Of a DNA stretch of 64,000 bases, positions 17,923-26,971 are shown piece by piece. Position 1 is the first letter of the stretch. The number at the start of each line of letters is the position of its first letter. The stretch comes from Pacificimonas flava (GTDB lineage: Bacteria > Pseudomonadota > Alphaproteobacteria > Sphingomonadales > Sphingomonadaceae), in contig NZ_AMRV01000002.1 of the NCBI RefSeq assembly GCF_000342165.1, forward strand, positions 310,001 through 374,000, in the 5' to 3' direction. Both the position numbers and the translations under genes were made by a program. The notes under the pieces were generated by a model. It was not told the DNA's origin. It searched no databases and saw only the letters and a list, made by a program, of their open reading frames with translations.

Positions 17923-17976
17923 CACAAAGCCGTGATTGACTTGGGGCCAGCAGTCGCGAAACCGGCGGCTGTAGCC

Positions 17977-18864
17977 ATGCACATTCCGCCCGCCGCCATC
18001 GCCTATTCCGTCCTCGCCATCGGCCTCCTTTGCGCCATGGACGCCGCCGTGAAGCTTGTGAGCTGGCAGGAGGGGGTGCTGACCGCGACATGGCTGCGCT
18101 ACCTGTTCGGCGGCCTGCTTCTGATCCCTGCGGCTTTGCTGATGCGCCGCAGGATGCCGGACCGCGCGGGCCTGCGCATCCATGCCCTTCGCGGCCTCCT
18201 CCTGACCTTCACCAGCCTGACCTTTTTCCACGGAATCGCCGTGTTGCCGCTGGCGGAGGCGATCACGCTCGCCTTTGTCGCCCCGCTGATGGTGCCGCCG
18301 CTGGCCGCCCTGTTCCTGAAGGAGCGGATGCGCGGTCGCGCTGCGCTTGCCGGCGCACTGGGCTTCATCGGCGTCATTGTCACGGTGCAGGGGGCGGACG
18401 GCAGCTATTCCGAAGGGAACCGAGGTCTTGCCATCGCCTCTATCTTGGTGTCCGCGACGCTGTATGCGCTTCAGGCGCTGATCCTGCGCGCGCGGGCCCA
18501 GCGTGACGACGCCATCTCCATCGCCGCGCTGGCGGGCGTCGTGCCCCTCGCCCTTCTGACGCCGGCCGCGCTCGCCCTGGACGGCCTGCCGGCGACGGCT
18601 TCCCTGCCGGCGGCGGCCCTGTCGGGCGCACTCGGCGCGGCGGGAATCCTCATCCTGACGCGCGCCTACGCTCTTGCCGAGGCGCAGGTCCTGATCGTCT
18701 TTGAGTATACCGGGCTGTTCTGGGCCGCACTCCTCGGCTGGTTCATCTTCGCGGAGCGGCCGCGCCTGGAGATTTTCCTCGGCGCCGCCATCATCGCAGG
18801 GGCCTGCATCCTCGTCAGCCGGGCGGAGCGGCCGGCGCCGCCCGCCGCGCCGAGCGCCGTCTGA
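17977..18864 (+). CDS. EamA/DMT family transporter
   Basis: A 295-residue inner-membrane protein with about ten hydrophobic helices in two EamA repeats (roughly residues 5-135 and 150-285). The first repeat contains LPLAEAITLAFVAPLMVPPLAA and the second AYALAEAQVLIVFEYTGLFWAALLGW, the paired EamA signatures. Members export or import metabolites such as amino acids; no substrate can be given. I used the ATG at 17977 rather than a GTG 45 bp upstream because it gives the normal short N-terminus before helix 1. Its stop overlaps the MFS gene start by one base (TGATG), so the two are probably co-expressed. Confidence 0.88.
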   Translation: MHIPPAAIAYSVLAIGLLCAMDAAVKLVSWQEGVLTATWLRYLFGGLLLIPAALLMRRRMPDRAGLRIHALRGLLLTFTSLTFFHGIAVLPLAEAITLAFVAPLMVPPLAALFLKERMRGRAALAGALGFIGVIVTVQGADGSYSEGNRGLAIASILVSATLYALQALILRARAQRDDAISIAALAGVVPLALLTPAALALDGLPATASLPAAALSGALGAAGILILTRAYALAEAQVLIVFEYTGLFWAALLGWFIFAERPRLEIFLGAAIIAGACILVSRAERPAPPAAPSAV

Positions 18865-20111
18865 TGCGCAGACCCGTCTCCAGCGGCGGCGCCTTCCAGC
18901 GCAGCGATTTTCGCATGCTGTTCCTGGTCCTGTTCATTACGGCCGCCGGTAACACCGCCCTGCAATCGGTCCTGCCCGCCATCGGCCGCGAACTCGAAAT
19001 CCCCGATGTCGCCGTCGCGGCCATCTTCAGTGTTTCGGCGCTTCTCTGGACCCTGTCTTCGCCCTTCTGGGCCCGCCAGTCCGACAAGAGGGGCAGGAAG
19101 AAACTCGTCATGCTCGGCCTCGGCGGCTACGCCGTGTCGACGCTGTGCTGCGCGCTGGTCATTCTGGCCGGCATCGATCAGCTGATCGGTCCCGCCCTCG
19201 TCGTCATTCTGTTCGCGACGTTCCGCGCCATCTTCGGGACCTTCGGCAGTGCCAGCAATCCGGCGGCGCAGGCCTATGTGGCGCAGCGGACGACGACCGC
19301 GCAGCGCACCGGCGCATTGTCAGTTCTCGCCAGCGCATTCGGGCTCGGCACCATCGTCGGCCCCGCGCTCGCCCCCTTCTTCATCTTTCCCATCGTCACC
19401 CTGTCGGGACCGCTGTTCGCCTTCGCCCTGTTCGCGGTCGTCATCATGCTGCTCGTTCACCGCTATCTGCCACGGGACGACCCGGCGGAGATCGAGCGCA
19501 CCCGCGCAGCCGGGGAGGGCCGCAAGCGCCTCAGCTGGCTCGACCCCCGCATCCGGCCGTTCGTGATCTACGGCCTCGTCATCGGCAATATGCAGGCGGT
19601 GATGGCGCAGACGCTGGGCTTCTTCGTCATCGACACGAGCGGTCTGCCGCCCGCGCAGGCGCAGAGTTACATCGGCCTCGCCATGATGGCCGGCGCCGGG
19701 GCGACATTGCTGGCGCAGTGGGGTTTGATCGGCCTTTTCGGCATGGGACCGAAGGAGCTCTTGCGCTGGGGCGCCGGCTGCGCGCTCGTCGGCACGATCG
19801 GCATGGTCTTCGCCGACAGCTTCTACACCATCACGATCAGCTTCGCGCTGGCCATGCTCGGCTACGGGTTCGCGCGGCCTGGCTTTTCCGCCGGTGCGTC
19901 GCTTGCCGTGCCGATGGAGGATCAGGGCGCATCGGCCGGAACCGTGTCGGCGGTGAACGGCGCATCGTTCATTCTGGCGCCGACGATCGGCGTTGCCCTT
20001 TATCAGCTCTGGCCGCACCTGCCCTATGTGCTGAGCGCGGCAGGGCTGGTGGCCATTCTTGTCTTCGCGCTGAAGAATCCGACGCTGTCGGCCCGCTTGG
20101 AGGATGGCTAG
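18864..20111 (+). CDS. MFS transporter
   Basis: A 415-residue major facilitator with about 12 helices. The loop between helices 2 and 3 carries [18 protein letters not shown] near residue 70-87, the MFS motif A that marks drug:H+ antiporter-like members. A central cytoplasmic loop (about 195-235) separates the two six-helix halves. It most resembles multidrug or metabolite exporters of the TCR/Tet subgroup; substrate is unknown. It is translationally coupled to the EamA gene in front. It ends four bases past the stop of the acylphosphatase gene on the other strand. Confidence 0.88.
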   Translation: MRRPVSSGGAFQRSDFRMLFLVLFITAAGNTALQSVLPAIGRELEIPDVAVAAIFSVSALLWTLSSPFWARQSDKRGRKKLVMLGLGGYAVSTLCCALVILAGIDQLIGPALVVILFATFRAIFGTFGSASNPAAQAYVAQRTTTAQRTGALSVLASAFGLGTIVGPALAPFFIFPIVTLSGPLFAFALFAVVIMLLVHRYLPRDDPAEIERTRAAGEGRKRLSWLDPRIRPFVIYGLVIGNMQAVMAQTLGFFVIDTSGLPPAQAQSYIGLAMMAGAGATLLAQWGLIGLFGMGPKELLRWGAGCALVGTIGMVFADSFYTITISFALAMLGYGFARPGFSAGASLAVPMEDQGASAGTVSAVNGASFILAPTIGVALYQLWPHLPYVLSAAGLVAILVFALKNPTLSARLEDG

Positions 20112-20404
20112 GCGGTCGGCCGCTTTTCGAACCCCCCGACGACCTGTTCGTCCGTGGCGCGCCGGTCAATGCCCGTAACCAGGGCGCGCTCCGGGCCCTT
20201 GTGCATCCGGTCGATCATCGTCTCGACGGCGCCCTCGGTGCCGCACAGCAGCGCCTCCACCGTGCCGTCCTCCACATTGCGGACCCAGCCGCTGACGCCC
20301 AGCCGCGATGCCGTTTCCACGGTCCATTTGCGGTAGAAGACGCCCTGCACGCGTCCGCGCACCGTGACGCGCACGCACAGCGGCGGGTCGCGCTCCTCAG
20401 ACAT
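20108..20404 (-). CDS. acyP: Acylphosphatase
   Basis: A 98-residue protein with the acylphosphatase fold. The catalytic Arg lies in [11 protein letters not shown] near residues 15-25, and the catalytic Asn in [13 protein letters not shown] near 37-49. It hydrolyses acyl phosphates such as carbamoyl or acetyl phosphate. I start it at the ATG at 20402-20404, which overlaps the stop of the symporter gene in the pattern ATGTCTGA and so suggests translational coupling. A further in-frame ATG 15 bp upstream (20419) is possible. It ends four bases into the MFS gene on the opposite strand. Confidence 0.93.
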   Translation of the reverse strand: MSEERDPPLCVRVTVRGRVQGVFYRKWTVETASRLGVSGWVRNVEDGTVEALLCGTEGAVETMIDRMHKGPERALVTGIDRRATDEQVVGGFEKRPTA

Positions 20405-21632
20405 CGTCGGCCGAGACATATTCCTCGACGTCGATCTCGCCCATCATGTGGGCCGTCGCCACCGTGACCGTGGCATCGCCGGTGACGTTCGTCATGGTCC
20501 GCATCATGTCCATGATGTGGTTGATGCCGGCGACGAGTGCGATGGTTTCCAGCGGGATGCCCGCCGCACCGAGAACCAGGCCCATCATGATCAGCCCCGC
20601 GCCGGGAACCCCCGCCGTGCCGATCGCACCGAGCGTGCCGGTAATCGCGATCAAAAGATATTGTTCCAGCCCGAGGGTGATGCCGAAGGCCTGCGCGCCG
20701 AACAGGGAAACGAGGCCCAGATACATGGCCGTGCCGTTCATATTCACCGTGGCGCCAAGGGAAACGACGAAGCTCGACACGGATGTCGAGACGCCGAGGT
20801 TCCGCTGCGCACAGCGCAGGGTGACGGGAATCGTCGCGTTGGAACTTGCGGTCGAATAGGATACCGCCATGGCGTCGAGAATGCCGCGATAGAAATCGGC
20901 GACCGGCAGCTTCGTGAAGATGCGGATGATCGACGGGTAGACCAGCGCCAGCAGCAGACCGCAGCCGAGATAGTTGAGGCCGACGAGCTTCGCCAGCGGG
21001 ATCAGCGCGTCCAGGCCGAACGTGCCGGCGACCCAGGCGATCAGGGCGAACACGCCGAACGGCGTCAGCTCCATGACCAGCATCGTCACCTTTTCCATGA
21101 CGACCGCGCCGGAATTCATCGCGCGGATCATTGGCAGGCCATCGTCCCCGGCAATCAGGATGCCGACGCCGAACAGGATCGTGAAGGTGATCAGCGGCAG
21201 AATGTCGTCCGTGCTCATCACGTTGACGACGTTCTCGGGAACGAAGCGCAGGACCATATCCCGCCATGCGAACGCCTCTGCCGCCGCCGTGTAGTTCTCC
21301 GGCAGCGGAATGGAGAGGCCCGTGCCGGGATGCAGGAATGTCCCGAGCGCCAAGCCGATCGCAACGGAGATCGCGCCGGTCACGAAGAAGAACAGAAGCG
21401 CCCGCCCGCCAACGGCGCCCAGCTTCCTGACGTCGCCGACCGCCGCGACGCCGGAAACGAGCGAGAAGAAGATCAGCGGCACGACCAGCATCTTGATGGC
21501 GGCGATGAACAGGTCACCGATGAACTTGATGCTTTCCGCCCCCGGTCCCCAGGCCAGCCCGGTGACGACACCGAGCACGAGCGCGCCGATGACACGCTGC
21601 CATAGCGGAATGGCAAACCAAGCTTTTAGCAA
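20397..21632 (-). CDS. Dicarboxylate/amino acid:cation symporter (DAACS family)
   Basis: A 411-residue glutamate-transporter-homologue. The serine-rich hairpin [15 protein letters not shown] (HP1), the [10 protein letters not shown] segment of helix 7 and the [15 protein letters not shown] segment (HP2), followed by [13 protein letters not shown] in helix 8, are all present. These regions bind substrate and sodium in GltPh. It imports C4-dicarboxylates or acidic or neutral amino acids. No ATG or GTG fits: the only in-frame start giving a normal N-terminus ([13 protein letters not shown]) is TTG at 21630-21632, preceded by a G-rich segment at moderate distance. Treat the start as probable. It diverges from an SDR gene and is coupled to acylphosphatase. 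Confidence 0.9.
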   Translation of the reverse strand: MLKAWFAIPLWQRVIGALVLGVVTGLAWGPGAESIKFIGDLFIAAIKMLVVPLIFFSLVSGVAAVGDVRKLGAVGGRALLFFFVTGAISVAIGLALGTFLHPGTGLSIPLPENYTAAAEAFAWRDMVLRFVPENVVNVMSTDDILPLITFTILFGVGILIAGDDGLPMIRAMNSGAVVMEKVTMLVMELTPFGVFALIAWVAGTFGLDALIPLAKLVGLNYLGCGLLLALVYPSIIRIFTKLPVADFYRGILDAMAVSYSTASSNATIPVTLRCAQRNLGVSTSVSSFVVSLGATVNMNGTAMYLGLVSLFGAQAFGITLGLEQYLLIAITGTLGAIGTAGVPGAGLIMMGLVLGAAGIPLETIALVAGINHIMDMMRTMTNVTGDATVTVATAHMMGEIDVEEYVSADDV

Positions 21633-21757
21633 AAAAGGGTCCCCCGAACTGCTCCCGAAACCGCGCCTCTTCTGAAGGAGGCGGCGGGCGAAAGCAATCG
21701 CCCTGGCACAGGACCGGCGGACAGGCGTTCGTGGCACAAGCGAAGAAAGGACAGGAC

Positions 21758-22624
21758 ATGACGGACAGGACAGAGCCCAGGCAGCCGCAAATTTCGGAAG
21801 AGCCCGGCCTTCCGGGCTCGGAAGCGGAGCTGGACCCGAAACCGCAGTGGCAGCCGCGCTATCCAGGGTCCGGACGGCTGAAGGACAAGGTTGCCATCGT
21901 GACCGGCGCGGACAGTGGCATCGGCCGCGCGGTCGCCGCGCTGTTCGCACGCGAGGGCGCCGATGTGGCGATCGTCTATCTGGAGGAGCATGAAGATGCC
22001 GCCAGGACGAAAGAGATCGTCGAGAGCGAGGGGCAACGCGCCATTACGCTGGCCGGCGATCTGGGCGAGGAAGCCTTCGCCAAGCAGGTGGCGGCGAAGA
22101 CGATGGAGGCCTTCGGCAAGATCGACATTCTGGTCAACAACGCCGGCGAGCAGCACCCCGACGAGGACGTGACCGACATCACGGAGGCGCAGCTGCGCCG
22201 CACGTTCCAGTCGAACATCTTTTCCATGTTCTTCATGGTCCAGGCCGTGCGGCCGCATCTGAAGAGCGGCGCAGCCATCGTGAACTGCACCAGCGTTACC
22301 ATGTACAAGGGTTCGCCCGAACTCCTCGACTATTCCTCGACCAAGGGGGCCATCACGGCCTTCACCCGCAGCCTGTCCGAAAATCTGATCGAGGACGGCA
22401 TCCGCGTGAACGCCGTTGCGCCCGGCCCCATCTGGACGCCGCTGAACCCGTCAGGCGGCAAGCCGCCGGAGGAGATACCGGATTTCGGCAAGAACACGCC
22501 GATGGGGCGGCCGGGACAACCGAACGAGGTTGCCCCATCCTTCCTGTTCCTGGCGTGCGAGGACGCGAGCTACATTTCCGGCCAGGTGCTGCATCCGAAT
22601 GGCGGCATGGTGGTGGGGAGCTGA
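21758..22624 (+). CDS. SDR family oxidoreductase (YhdF/GSP39-like)
   Basis: A 288-residue short-chain dehydrogenase with an N-terminal extension of about 40 residues ending QPRYPGSGRLKDKVAIVTG. This extension is typical of the stress-linked YhdF/GSP39/YghA subgroup. The cofactor motif TGADSGIG lies near residues 47-54, NNAG near 130, and the catalytic YSSTK near 193. The cofactor is probably NADP(H); the substrate is unknown. I used the ATG at 21758, which follows GAAAGGACAGG at good spacing, rather than a GTG 27 bp earlier. It diverges from the DAACS symporter with a 125 bp promoter interval. Confidence 0.9.
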   Translation: MTDRTEPRQPQISEEPGLPGSEAELDPKPQWQPRYPGSGRLKDKVAIVTGADSGIGRAVAALFAREGADVAIVYLEEHEDAARTKEIVESEGQRAITLAGDLGEEAFAKQVAAKTMEAFGKIDILVNNAGEQHPDEDVTDITEAQLRRTFQSNIFSMFFMVQAVRPHLKSGAAIVNCTSVTMYKGSPELLDYSSTKGAITAFTRSLSENLIEDGIRVNAVAPGPIWTPLNPSGGKPPEEIPDFGKNTPMGRPGQPNEVAPSFLFLACEDASYISGQVLHPNGGMVVGS

Positions 22625-22640
22625 GTCCGCACCACCCGGA

Positions 22641-23639
22641 TCAGGCTGCCGTCTCTCGTGCCAGGTCCGCACGCGCTTCGGCAGCGATCTCGTAGCTGCG
22701 GACGCGGCTGTCGAAATCATGGATGGAGGCTGCGACGATCAGTTCGTCCGCGCCTGTCCTGTCCAGAAAGGCACGCACGGAATTCTTTACGGTCGCCTTG
22801 CTGCCAATGGCGCTTGCCGAGAGGACACCTTCCAGCCGCGCGCGGGATTGCGGCGGTAGCGCGGCCTCGTAACCCTTTATCGGACGCGGCAGACGGCCCG
22901 GCATGCCCTGCCCCAAATTGACGAAGGCCTGCAGCAGAGAGGTCGAGAGGTACTGCGCCTCCTCGTCCGTCTCTGCGGCGACGATATTGTATCCGAGCAT
23001 GACGTAGGGCTTGTCGAGCCGCGCCGATGGCTGAAACCGCTCCCGGTAGACGGCGATGGCCTCCATCATCGCCGCGGGCGCGAAATGACTGGCAAAGGCG
23101 TAGGGTAGGCCGAAATGCGCCGCCACCTGCGCGCCGAAGAGGCTCGAGCCCAGCATCCAGACCGGCACCTGAGCGCCGCTGCCCGGAACAGCCTCGACCG
23201 GCCCCTTGCCCTCGAAGTAGCCGAGCAATTCGGCAACGTCCTGCGGGAAGCGTTCGGCGGCGGCGTAGAGATCGCGCTTCATGGCCTGCGCCACCTTGCT
23301 GTCGGAGCCGGGCGCGCGGCCGAGTCCCAGATCGATGCGACCCGGATAAAGCGCCTCCAGCGTGCCGAACTGTTCGGCGATCAGAAGCGGCGCGTGATTC
23401 GGAAGCATGATGCCGCCCGCGCCGACGCGAATCCGTTCCGTCCCGCCGGCAACATGGCCGATGACGACGGAGGTCGCCGCGCTGGCGATGCCCTGCATGC
23501 CGTGATGTTCGGCCAGCCAGAACCGGTTGTAGCCCAACCGCTCGCCCGCCTGCGCCAGCGCCACGGAACTCGCCAGCGACTGGCGGACGTCGCCGCCTTC
23601 GACGACCGGTGCCAGATCGAGAATGGAAAAAGGTATCAC
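22641..23639 (-). CDS. LLM class flavin-dependent oxidoreductase (luciferase-like)
   Basis: A 332-residue luciferase-like monooxygenase homologue that binds FMN and usually needs a flavin reductase partner. The N-terminus ([13 protein letters not shown]), the [17 protein letters not shown] segment near 40-56, the [16 protein letters not shown] segment near 75-90 and the [11 protein letters not shown] segment near 107 are hallmarks of the alkane-monooxygenase-like subgroup in COG2141. The substrate is unknown. The GTG start at 23637-23639 is chosen because it overlaps the dapB stop as GTGA and matches family N-termini; the frame stays open further upstream but would lie inside dapB. Confidence 0.88.
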   Translation of the reverse strand: MIPFSILDLAPVVEGGDVRQSLASSVALAQAGERLGYNRFWLAEHHGMQGIASAATSVVIGHVAGGTERIRVGAGGIMLPNHAPLLIAEQFGTLEALYPGRIDLGLGRAPGSDSKVAQAMKRDLYAAAERFPQDVAELLGYFEGKGPVEAVPGSGAQVPVWMLGSSLFGAQVAAHFGLPYAFASHFAPAAMMEAIAVYRERFQPSARLDKPYVMLGYNIVAAETDEEAQYLSTSLLQAFVNLGQGMPGRLPRPIKGYEAALPPQSRARLEGVLSASAIGSKATVKNSVRAFLDRTGADELIVAASIHDFDSRVRSYEIAAEARADLARETAA

Positions 23640-24430
23640 AGCCCCAGAACGTCCGTCATCGAATAGCGATCCGGTCGGCGTCCGCTCAGCCACAGCGCCG
23701 CCCTGACGGCGCCGCGTGCAAAAATCTCCCGGCTCTCCGCCCGGTGCCCCAGTTCCAGCCGCTCGCCGTTCGCCGCGAAGATCACCTGATGATCTCCGGC
23801 GACCGATCCGCCGCGCAGTGCCGCCATGCCGATGGCGCCCTCTTTGCGCTTCGCATCCATATCGTCGCGGCCCCGCTCCGCCAGATCGGCGAGCGCGCCG
23901 CCGCGCCCGGCCGCCGCCGCTTCGCCGAGCATCACCGCCGTGCCGGAGGGCGCATCGACCTTGTGGCGATGGTGCATCTCCACGATTTCGATGTCCCAGT
24001 CGGTACCGAGCGCGGCGGCCGCCTGCCGGACGAGCGCCGCTAGCATGTTGACGCCCAATGACGTGTTCGCCGTTTGCAGCACGGCAATGTGCGCGGCTGC
24101 CTCGTCGATCAGGTGATGATGCGCAGCCTCCAGTCCCGTCGTACCGATGACCAGTGCGGTCTTGCCGGCAATGGCCGCCTCGATGTTGCCCTCCAGCGCG
24201 CCGGGCGCCGTGAAGTCGATCAGCACGTCGCAGTCGTGCGCCAAGGCGGACGTATTGCCGCCGATGGTGAGGCCGCGCTCACCGATGCTGCGACCCAGCG
24301 CGGGATGGCCCGGCGCCTCGACCGCCCCGCCAAGCTGCGCGCCGCCAGCCGCCTGCACCTCCGCGATGATTGCCTGCCCCATGCGCCCGCCCGCGCCCAA
24401 TATGCCGATGCGGCTTGTCACCTGATCCAC
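23636..24430 (-). CDS. dapB: 4-hydroxy-tetrahydrodipicolinate reductase
   Basis: A 264-residue enzyme of lysine and diaminopimelate biosynthesis, reducing the product of DapA with NAD(P)H. The nucleotide motif [10 protein letters not shown] lies at about 8-17. The catalytic and substrate-binding segment [15 protein letters not shown] lies near residues 153-167, with the conserved HH and Lys. The protein length fits the family. It shares a GTGA overlap with the LLM oxidoreductase downstream, so both are likely on one transcript. It diverges from the Sir2 gene. Confidence 0.96.
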   Translation of the reverse strand: MDQVTSRIGILGAGGRMGQAIIAEVQAAGGAQLGGAVEAPGHPALGRSIGERGLTIGGNTSALAHDCDVLIDFTAPGALEGNIEAAIAGKTALVIGTTGLEAAHHHLIDEAAAHIAVLQTANTSLGVNMLAALVRQAAAALGTDWDIEIVEMHHRHKVDAPSGTAVMLGEAAAAGRGGALADLAERGRDDMDAKRKEGAIGMAALRGGSVAGDHQVIFAANGERLELGHRAESREIFARGAVRAALWLSGRRPDRYSMTDVLGL

Positions 24431-24511
24431 TCCCCCGTGTCATGGCGAGTTCCGAAACCTCCCGGACCCGCCGCCTTGAGTTTGTCGGTCCGAAGCATGA
24501 AGGATAGGCGC

Positions 24512-25270
24512 ATGAGCGACAAGCCGAACCCGGCGGCGCAGCCGCGATCCATCGTAATTCTGACGGGTGCCGGCATCTCCGCGGAAAGCGGCGTCCCGAC
24601 CTTTCGCGGCCCTGACGGCCTGTGGGAGGGGCACCGCGTGGAGGACGTGGCGACGCCGGAGGCTTTCGCCCGCGATCCGGACCTCGTCCAGAGTTTCTAC
24701 GATGCCCGCCGCGCCGCGCTCGGCGGCGTCAAACCCAATGCCGCGCATCAGGCGCTCGGGCGCCTCGATGCAGCGTTCGACGGCGATCTCCTGATCGTGA
24801 CGCAGAATGTCGATGATCTGCACGAGCGCGGCGGCGCGCGCCGCCTTCTTCACATGCACGGCGAACTTCTAAGGGCGTCCTGCACCGTCTGCGGTGTACG
24901 GCAGCCAGCACCGGCGGTCCTGCGCGAAGGCGCCGCTTGCGAATCATGCGAGGCTGGCGGCACCCTGCGGCCGGATATCGTCTGGTTCGGGGAGATGCCG
25001 CACGGCATGGGCCATATCGAGGCGGCTCTGGCGGATGCGGACCTGTTCGTGTCCATCGGCACGTCCGGCGCCGTCTACCCCGCCGCGGGATTCGTGCGTA
25101 CGGCGGCGGCATATGGCGCACGCACGCTGGAACTGAATCTGGAGCCGAGCGAGGGCACTGCCCTCTTCGACGAAGCCCGGCATGGACCGGCCACACGGCT
25201 CGTGCCGGCCTGGGCGGATGAAATCCTGGGTTGTAATTCACCGCCCGGGCGGGCACCGAACCCGGACTGA
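24512..25270 (+). CDS. cobB: NAD-dependent protein deacylase, Sir2 family
   Basis: A 252-residue sirtuin. It uses NAD+ to remove acyl groups from lysines, giving nicotinamide and O-acyl-ADP-ribose. The NAD motif GAGISAESGVPTFRGPDGLW lies at about residues 19-38, TQNVDDLH near 100-107, and the catalytic HMHGEL near 117-122. Two Cys pairs for zinc follow (CTVC and CESC). The ATG at 24512 has AAGGAT at the right distance; the longer open frame is antisense to dapB. The gene stands between dapB and the stressosome-like operon and is separated from the latter by 51 bp, so read-through is possible. Confidence 0.93.
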   Translation: MSDKPNPAAQPRSIVILTGAGISAESGVPTFRGPDGLWEGHRVEDVATPEAFARDPDLVQSFYDARRAALGGVKPNAAHQALGRLDAAFDGDLLIVTQNVDDLHERGGARRLLHMHGELLRASCTVCGVRQPAPAVLREGAACESCEAGGTLRPDIVWFGEMPHGMGHIEAALADADLFVSIGTSGAVYPAAGFVRTAAAYGARTLELNLEPSEGTALFDEARHGPATRLVPAWADEILGCNSPPGRAPNPD

Positions 25271-25321
25271 GGCCTGCGCCGCGCAGATGATGATGCGGCG
25301 CCAACATATTGAGGGATCACC

Positions 25322-26215
25322 ATGCCGCCATCGGCTCTCGAGAACGTGCTCGACATATTGAAGACCGACCAGGACGGCGTTCTTGCCGGCTGGATCGAGG
25401 TCGCGGACGAGGAGGGGGTGAAGCGCTCCGACCTGTTCTCCGAACGCGAGGGCCGTGAGCAGGCGGCAAGCCTGTTGAAGGCGTTCCGCAACGGCATCAG
25501 CGAACGGACCGATAAGGACGATTTCGATATCCAGGCTGAGCATTGGGCGGACCTGCGCGGCGTTCTGGGCGAGATTACGCATGAGCGCGTCGAGCGCGGC
25601 GTACAGCCGAGTGAAATGGCCGGCTTCGTGCTGGCGCTAAAGGGTCCGCTGTTCAGCCGGCTGAAGGAACGGCTGGCGAAGAAGCCAGAGCAGCTGGTCG
25701 AGGAGATCCTGATCGCCAGCAAGGCAATCGACGCCTTCGCCATCTACACGAACGAGGTTTTCATCGCCGAGCGCGAGGCCGTGATCGAGCGCCAGCGCGA
25801 AGAGATGATGGAATTGTCCACCCCCGTCGTCGAGCTGTGGAGCAAGGTGCTGACGCTGCCGCTGATCGGCACGCTCGATTCGCTGCGCGCGCAAGAGGTG
25901 ATGGAAAACCTGCTGCAGGCGATCGTGCATTATCAGGCGGAGGTCGTCATCCTCGACATTACCGGCGTACAGACGGTCGATACGCAGGTCGCCCAGCACC
26001 TGATCCGGACCGCGGCAGCCGTTCGCCTGATGGGCGCGAAATGCATCATTTCGGGTATCAGCCCGAAAATCGCTCAAACCATGGTTCAGCTCGGCGTGGA
26101 CGTGGGCGAGGTGCGCACGCGCTCCACGATCCGCACCGCCCTTACCGATGCGCTGCTGACCGTCGGCTACGCCATTACGCCGATCAAGAACCACCAGGAG
26201 GGGACACTTGTCTAG
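25322..26215 (+). CDS. rsbR: RsbR-like stressosome scaffold protein (RsbRD/STAS)
   Basis: A 297-residue protein. Residues about 1-155 form an all-helical RsbRD-type N-terminal domain, the place where RsbR paralogues sense input. Residues about 165-285 are a STAS domain with LDITGVQTVDTQVAQHLI and ISPKIAQTMVQLGVDVGEV. The two threonines Thr221 and Thr253 fall at the positions phosphorylated by RsbT in Bacillus RsbR proteins. In Firmicutes, RsbR and RsbS build the 1.8 MDa stressosome that holds RsbT. No haem, PAS or LOV sensor is fused here, so the signal is unknown. It is the first gene of a five-gene operon in which every neighbour overlaps the next. Confidence 0.9.
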   Translation: MPPSALENVLDILKTDQDGVLAGWIEVADEEGVKRSDLFSEREGREQAASLLKAFRNGISERTDKDDFDIQAEHWADLRGVLGEITHERVERGVQPSEMAGFVLALKGPLFSRLKERLAKKPEQLVEEILIASKAIDAFAIYTNEVFIAEREAVIERQREEMMELSTPVVELWSKVLTLPLIGTLDSLRAQEVMENLLQAIVHYQAEVVILDITGVQTVDTQVAQHLIRTAAAVRLMGAKCIISGISPKIAQTMVQLGVDVGEVRTRSTIRTALTDALLTVGYAITPIKNHQEGTLV

Positions 26216-26570
26216 CGCCGCGGCGATCTATCCCGTCGAGGGCGTCCTCCTCGTTTCCATTCGCGACGACATCACCGATACGGATATCGTCGACCTGCAG
26301 GACGCGCTGTCGGAACGAATCGCGGACGAAAGCGCGAACGGCGTCGTCCTTGATATATCGGGGCTGGAGATCGTGGATACGTTCGTCGGCCGGGTCCTTG
26401 CGCAGCTCACCTCCATCGCCCGGCTGCTGGACGCCGAGACATTCGTCGTCGGCATGCGGCCGGCCGTCGCGATGACGCTGGTGGAACTCGGCATGTATCT
26501 GCCGGAAAACAGGACAGCGCTCAGCCTGACGCACGCATTGGCGAAGATGCGGCAGATGCGCGACGAATGA
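26208..26570 (+). CDS. rsbS: RsbS-like stressosome STAS protein
   Basis: A 120-residue single STAS domain protein, the partner of RsbR in the stressosome core. Matching segments are GVVLDISGLEIVDTFVGRVLAQL and VVGMRPAVAMTLVELGMYL, close to RsbS rather than RsbV. The residue at the phosphorylation position is Thr58 (VDTF), where Bacillus RsbS has serine. The start is TTG at 26208 with CAGGAGGGG in front, overlapping the rsbR stop by eight bases. RsbS normally captures RsbT and releases it when phosphorylated; the same role is inferred here. Confidence 0.9.
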   Translation: MSSAAAIYPVEGVLLVSIRDDITDTDIVDLQDALSERIADESANGVVLDISGLEIVDTFVGRVLAQLTSIARLLDAETFVVGMRPAVAMTLVELGMYLPENRTALSLTHALAKMRQMRDE

Positions 26571-26971
26571 TCCTCGACGGTGCGCGGGAGGTGGACAGGA
26601 TCGAACTTTCCGGCGACCGCGACGTGGTCCGGGCCCGGCGGCGCATAGCCGACCGGATGGATGCTCTGGGGGCGCGTGCGCTACGAAAGACGCGTTTTGT
26701 CACCGCAGTCAGCGAGGTCGCTCGCAATGCCGTGGTCCATGGCGGCGGCGGTGTCATGACGGTGTATGCCTTCAAATCCGCCCGTATCGGCATCGAATGC
26801 CGTGATCGGGGACCGGGCATCGCGTCCATCGAACAGGCACTTTCCGATGGCTTCAGCACAACCGGCAGCATGGGCCACGGACTTGGCGGGGCCAAACGGC
26901 TCTCCGATGCGTTCGAAATCGACAGCCGGCCGGGAGGCGGCACAGTCGTGAGGATGTTAGGCAGTTTGTGA
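26567..26971 (+). CDS. rsbT: RsbT-like switch kinase (GHKL ATPase)
   Basis: A 134-residue GHKL ATPase. The N box SEVARNAVVHG is at residues 49-59 with Asn54 for Mg2+. The G1 box DRGPG lies at 80-84, and the G2 lid GHGLGGAKRL at 103-112. In Firmicutes, RsbT phosphorylates RsbR and RsbS and, once freed, activates an effector such as the phosphatase RsbU. Its place directly after rsbS, with an ATGA overlap, gives the standard R-S-T order. No rsbU gene follows; the natural targets are the two downstream proteins. Confidence 0.92.
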   Translation: MILDGAREVDRIELSGDRDVVRARRRIADRMDALGARALRKTRFVTAVSEVARNAVVHGGGGVMTVYAFKSARIGIECRDRGPGIASIEQALSDGFSTTGSMGHGLGGAKRLSDAFEIDSRPGGGTVVRMLGSL

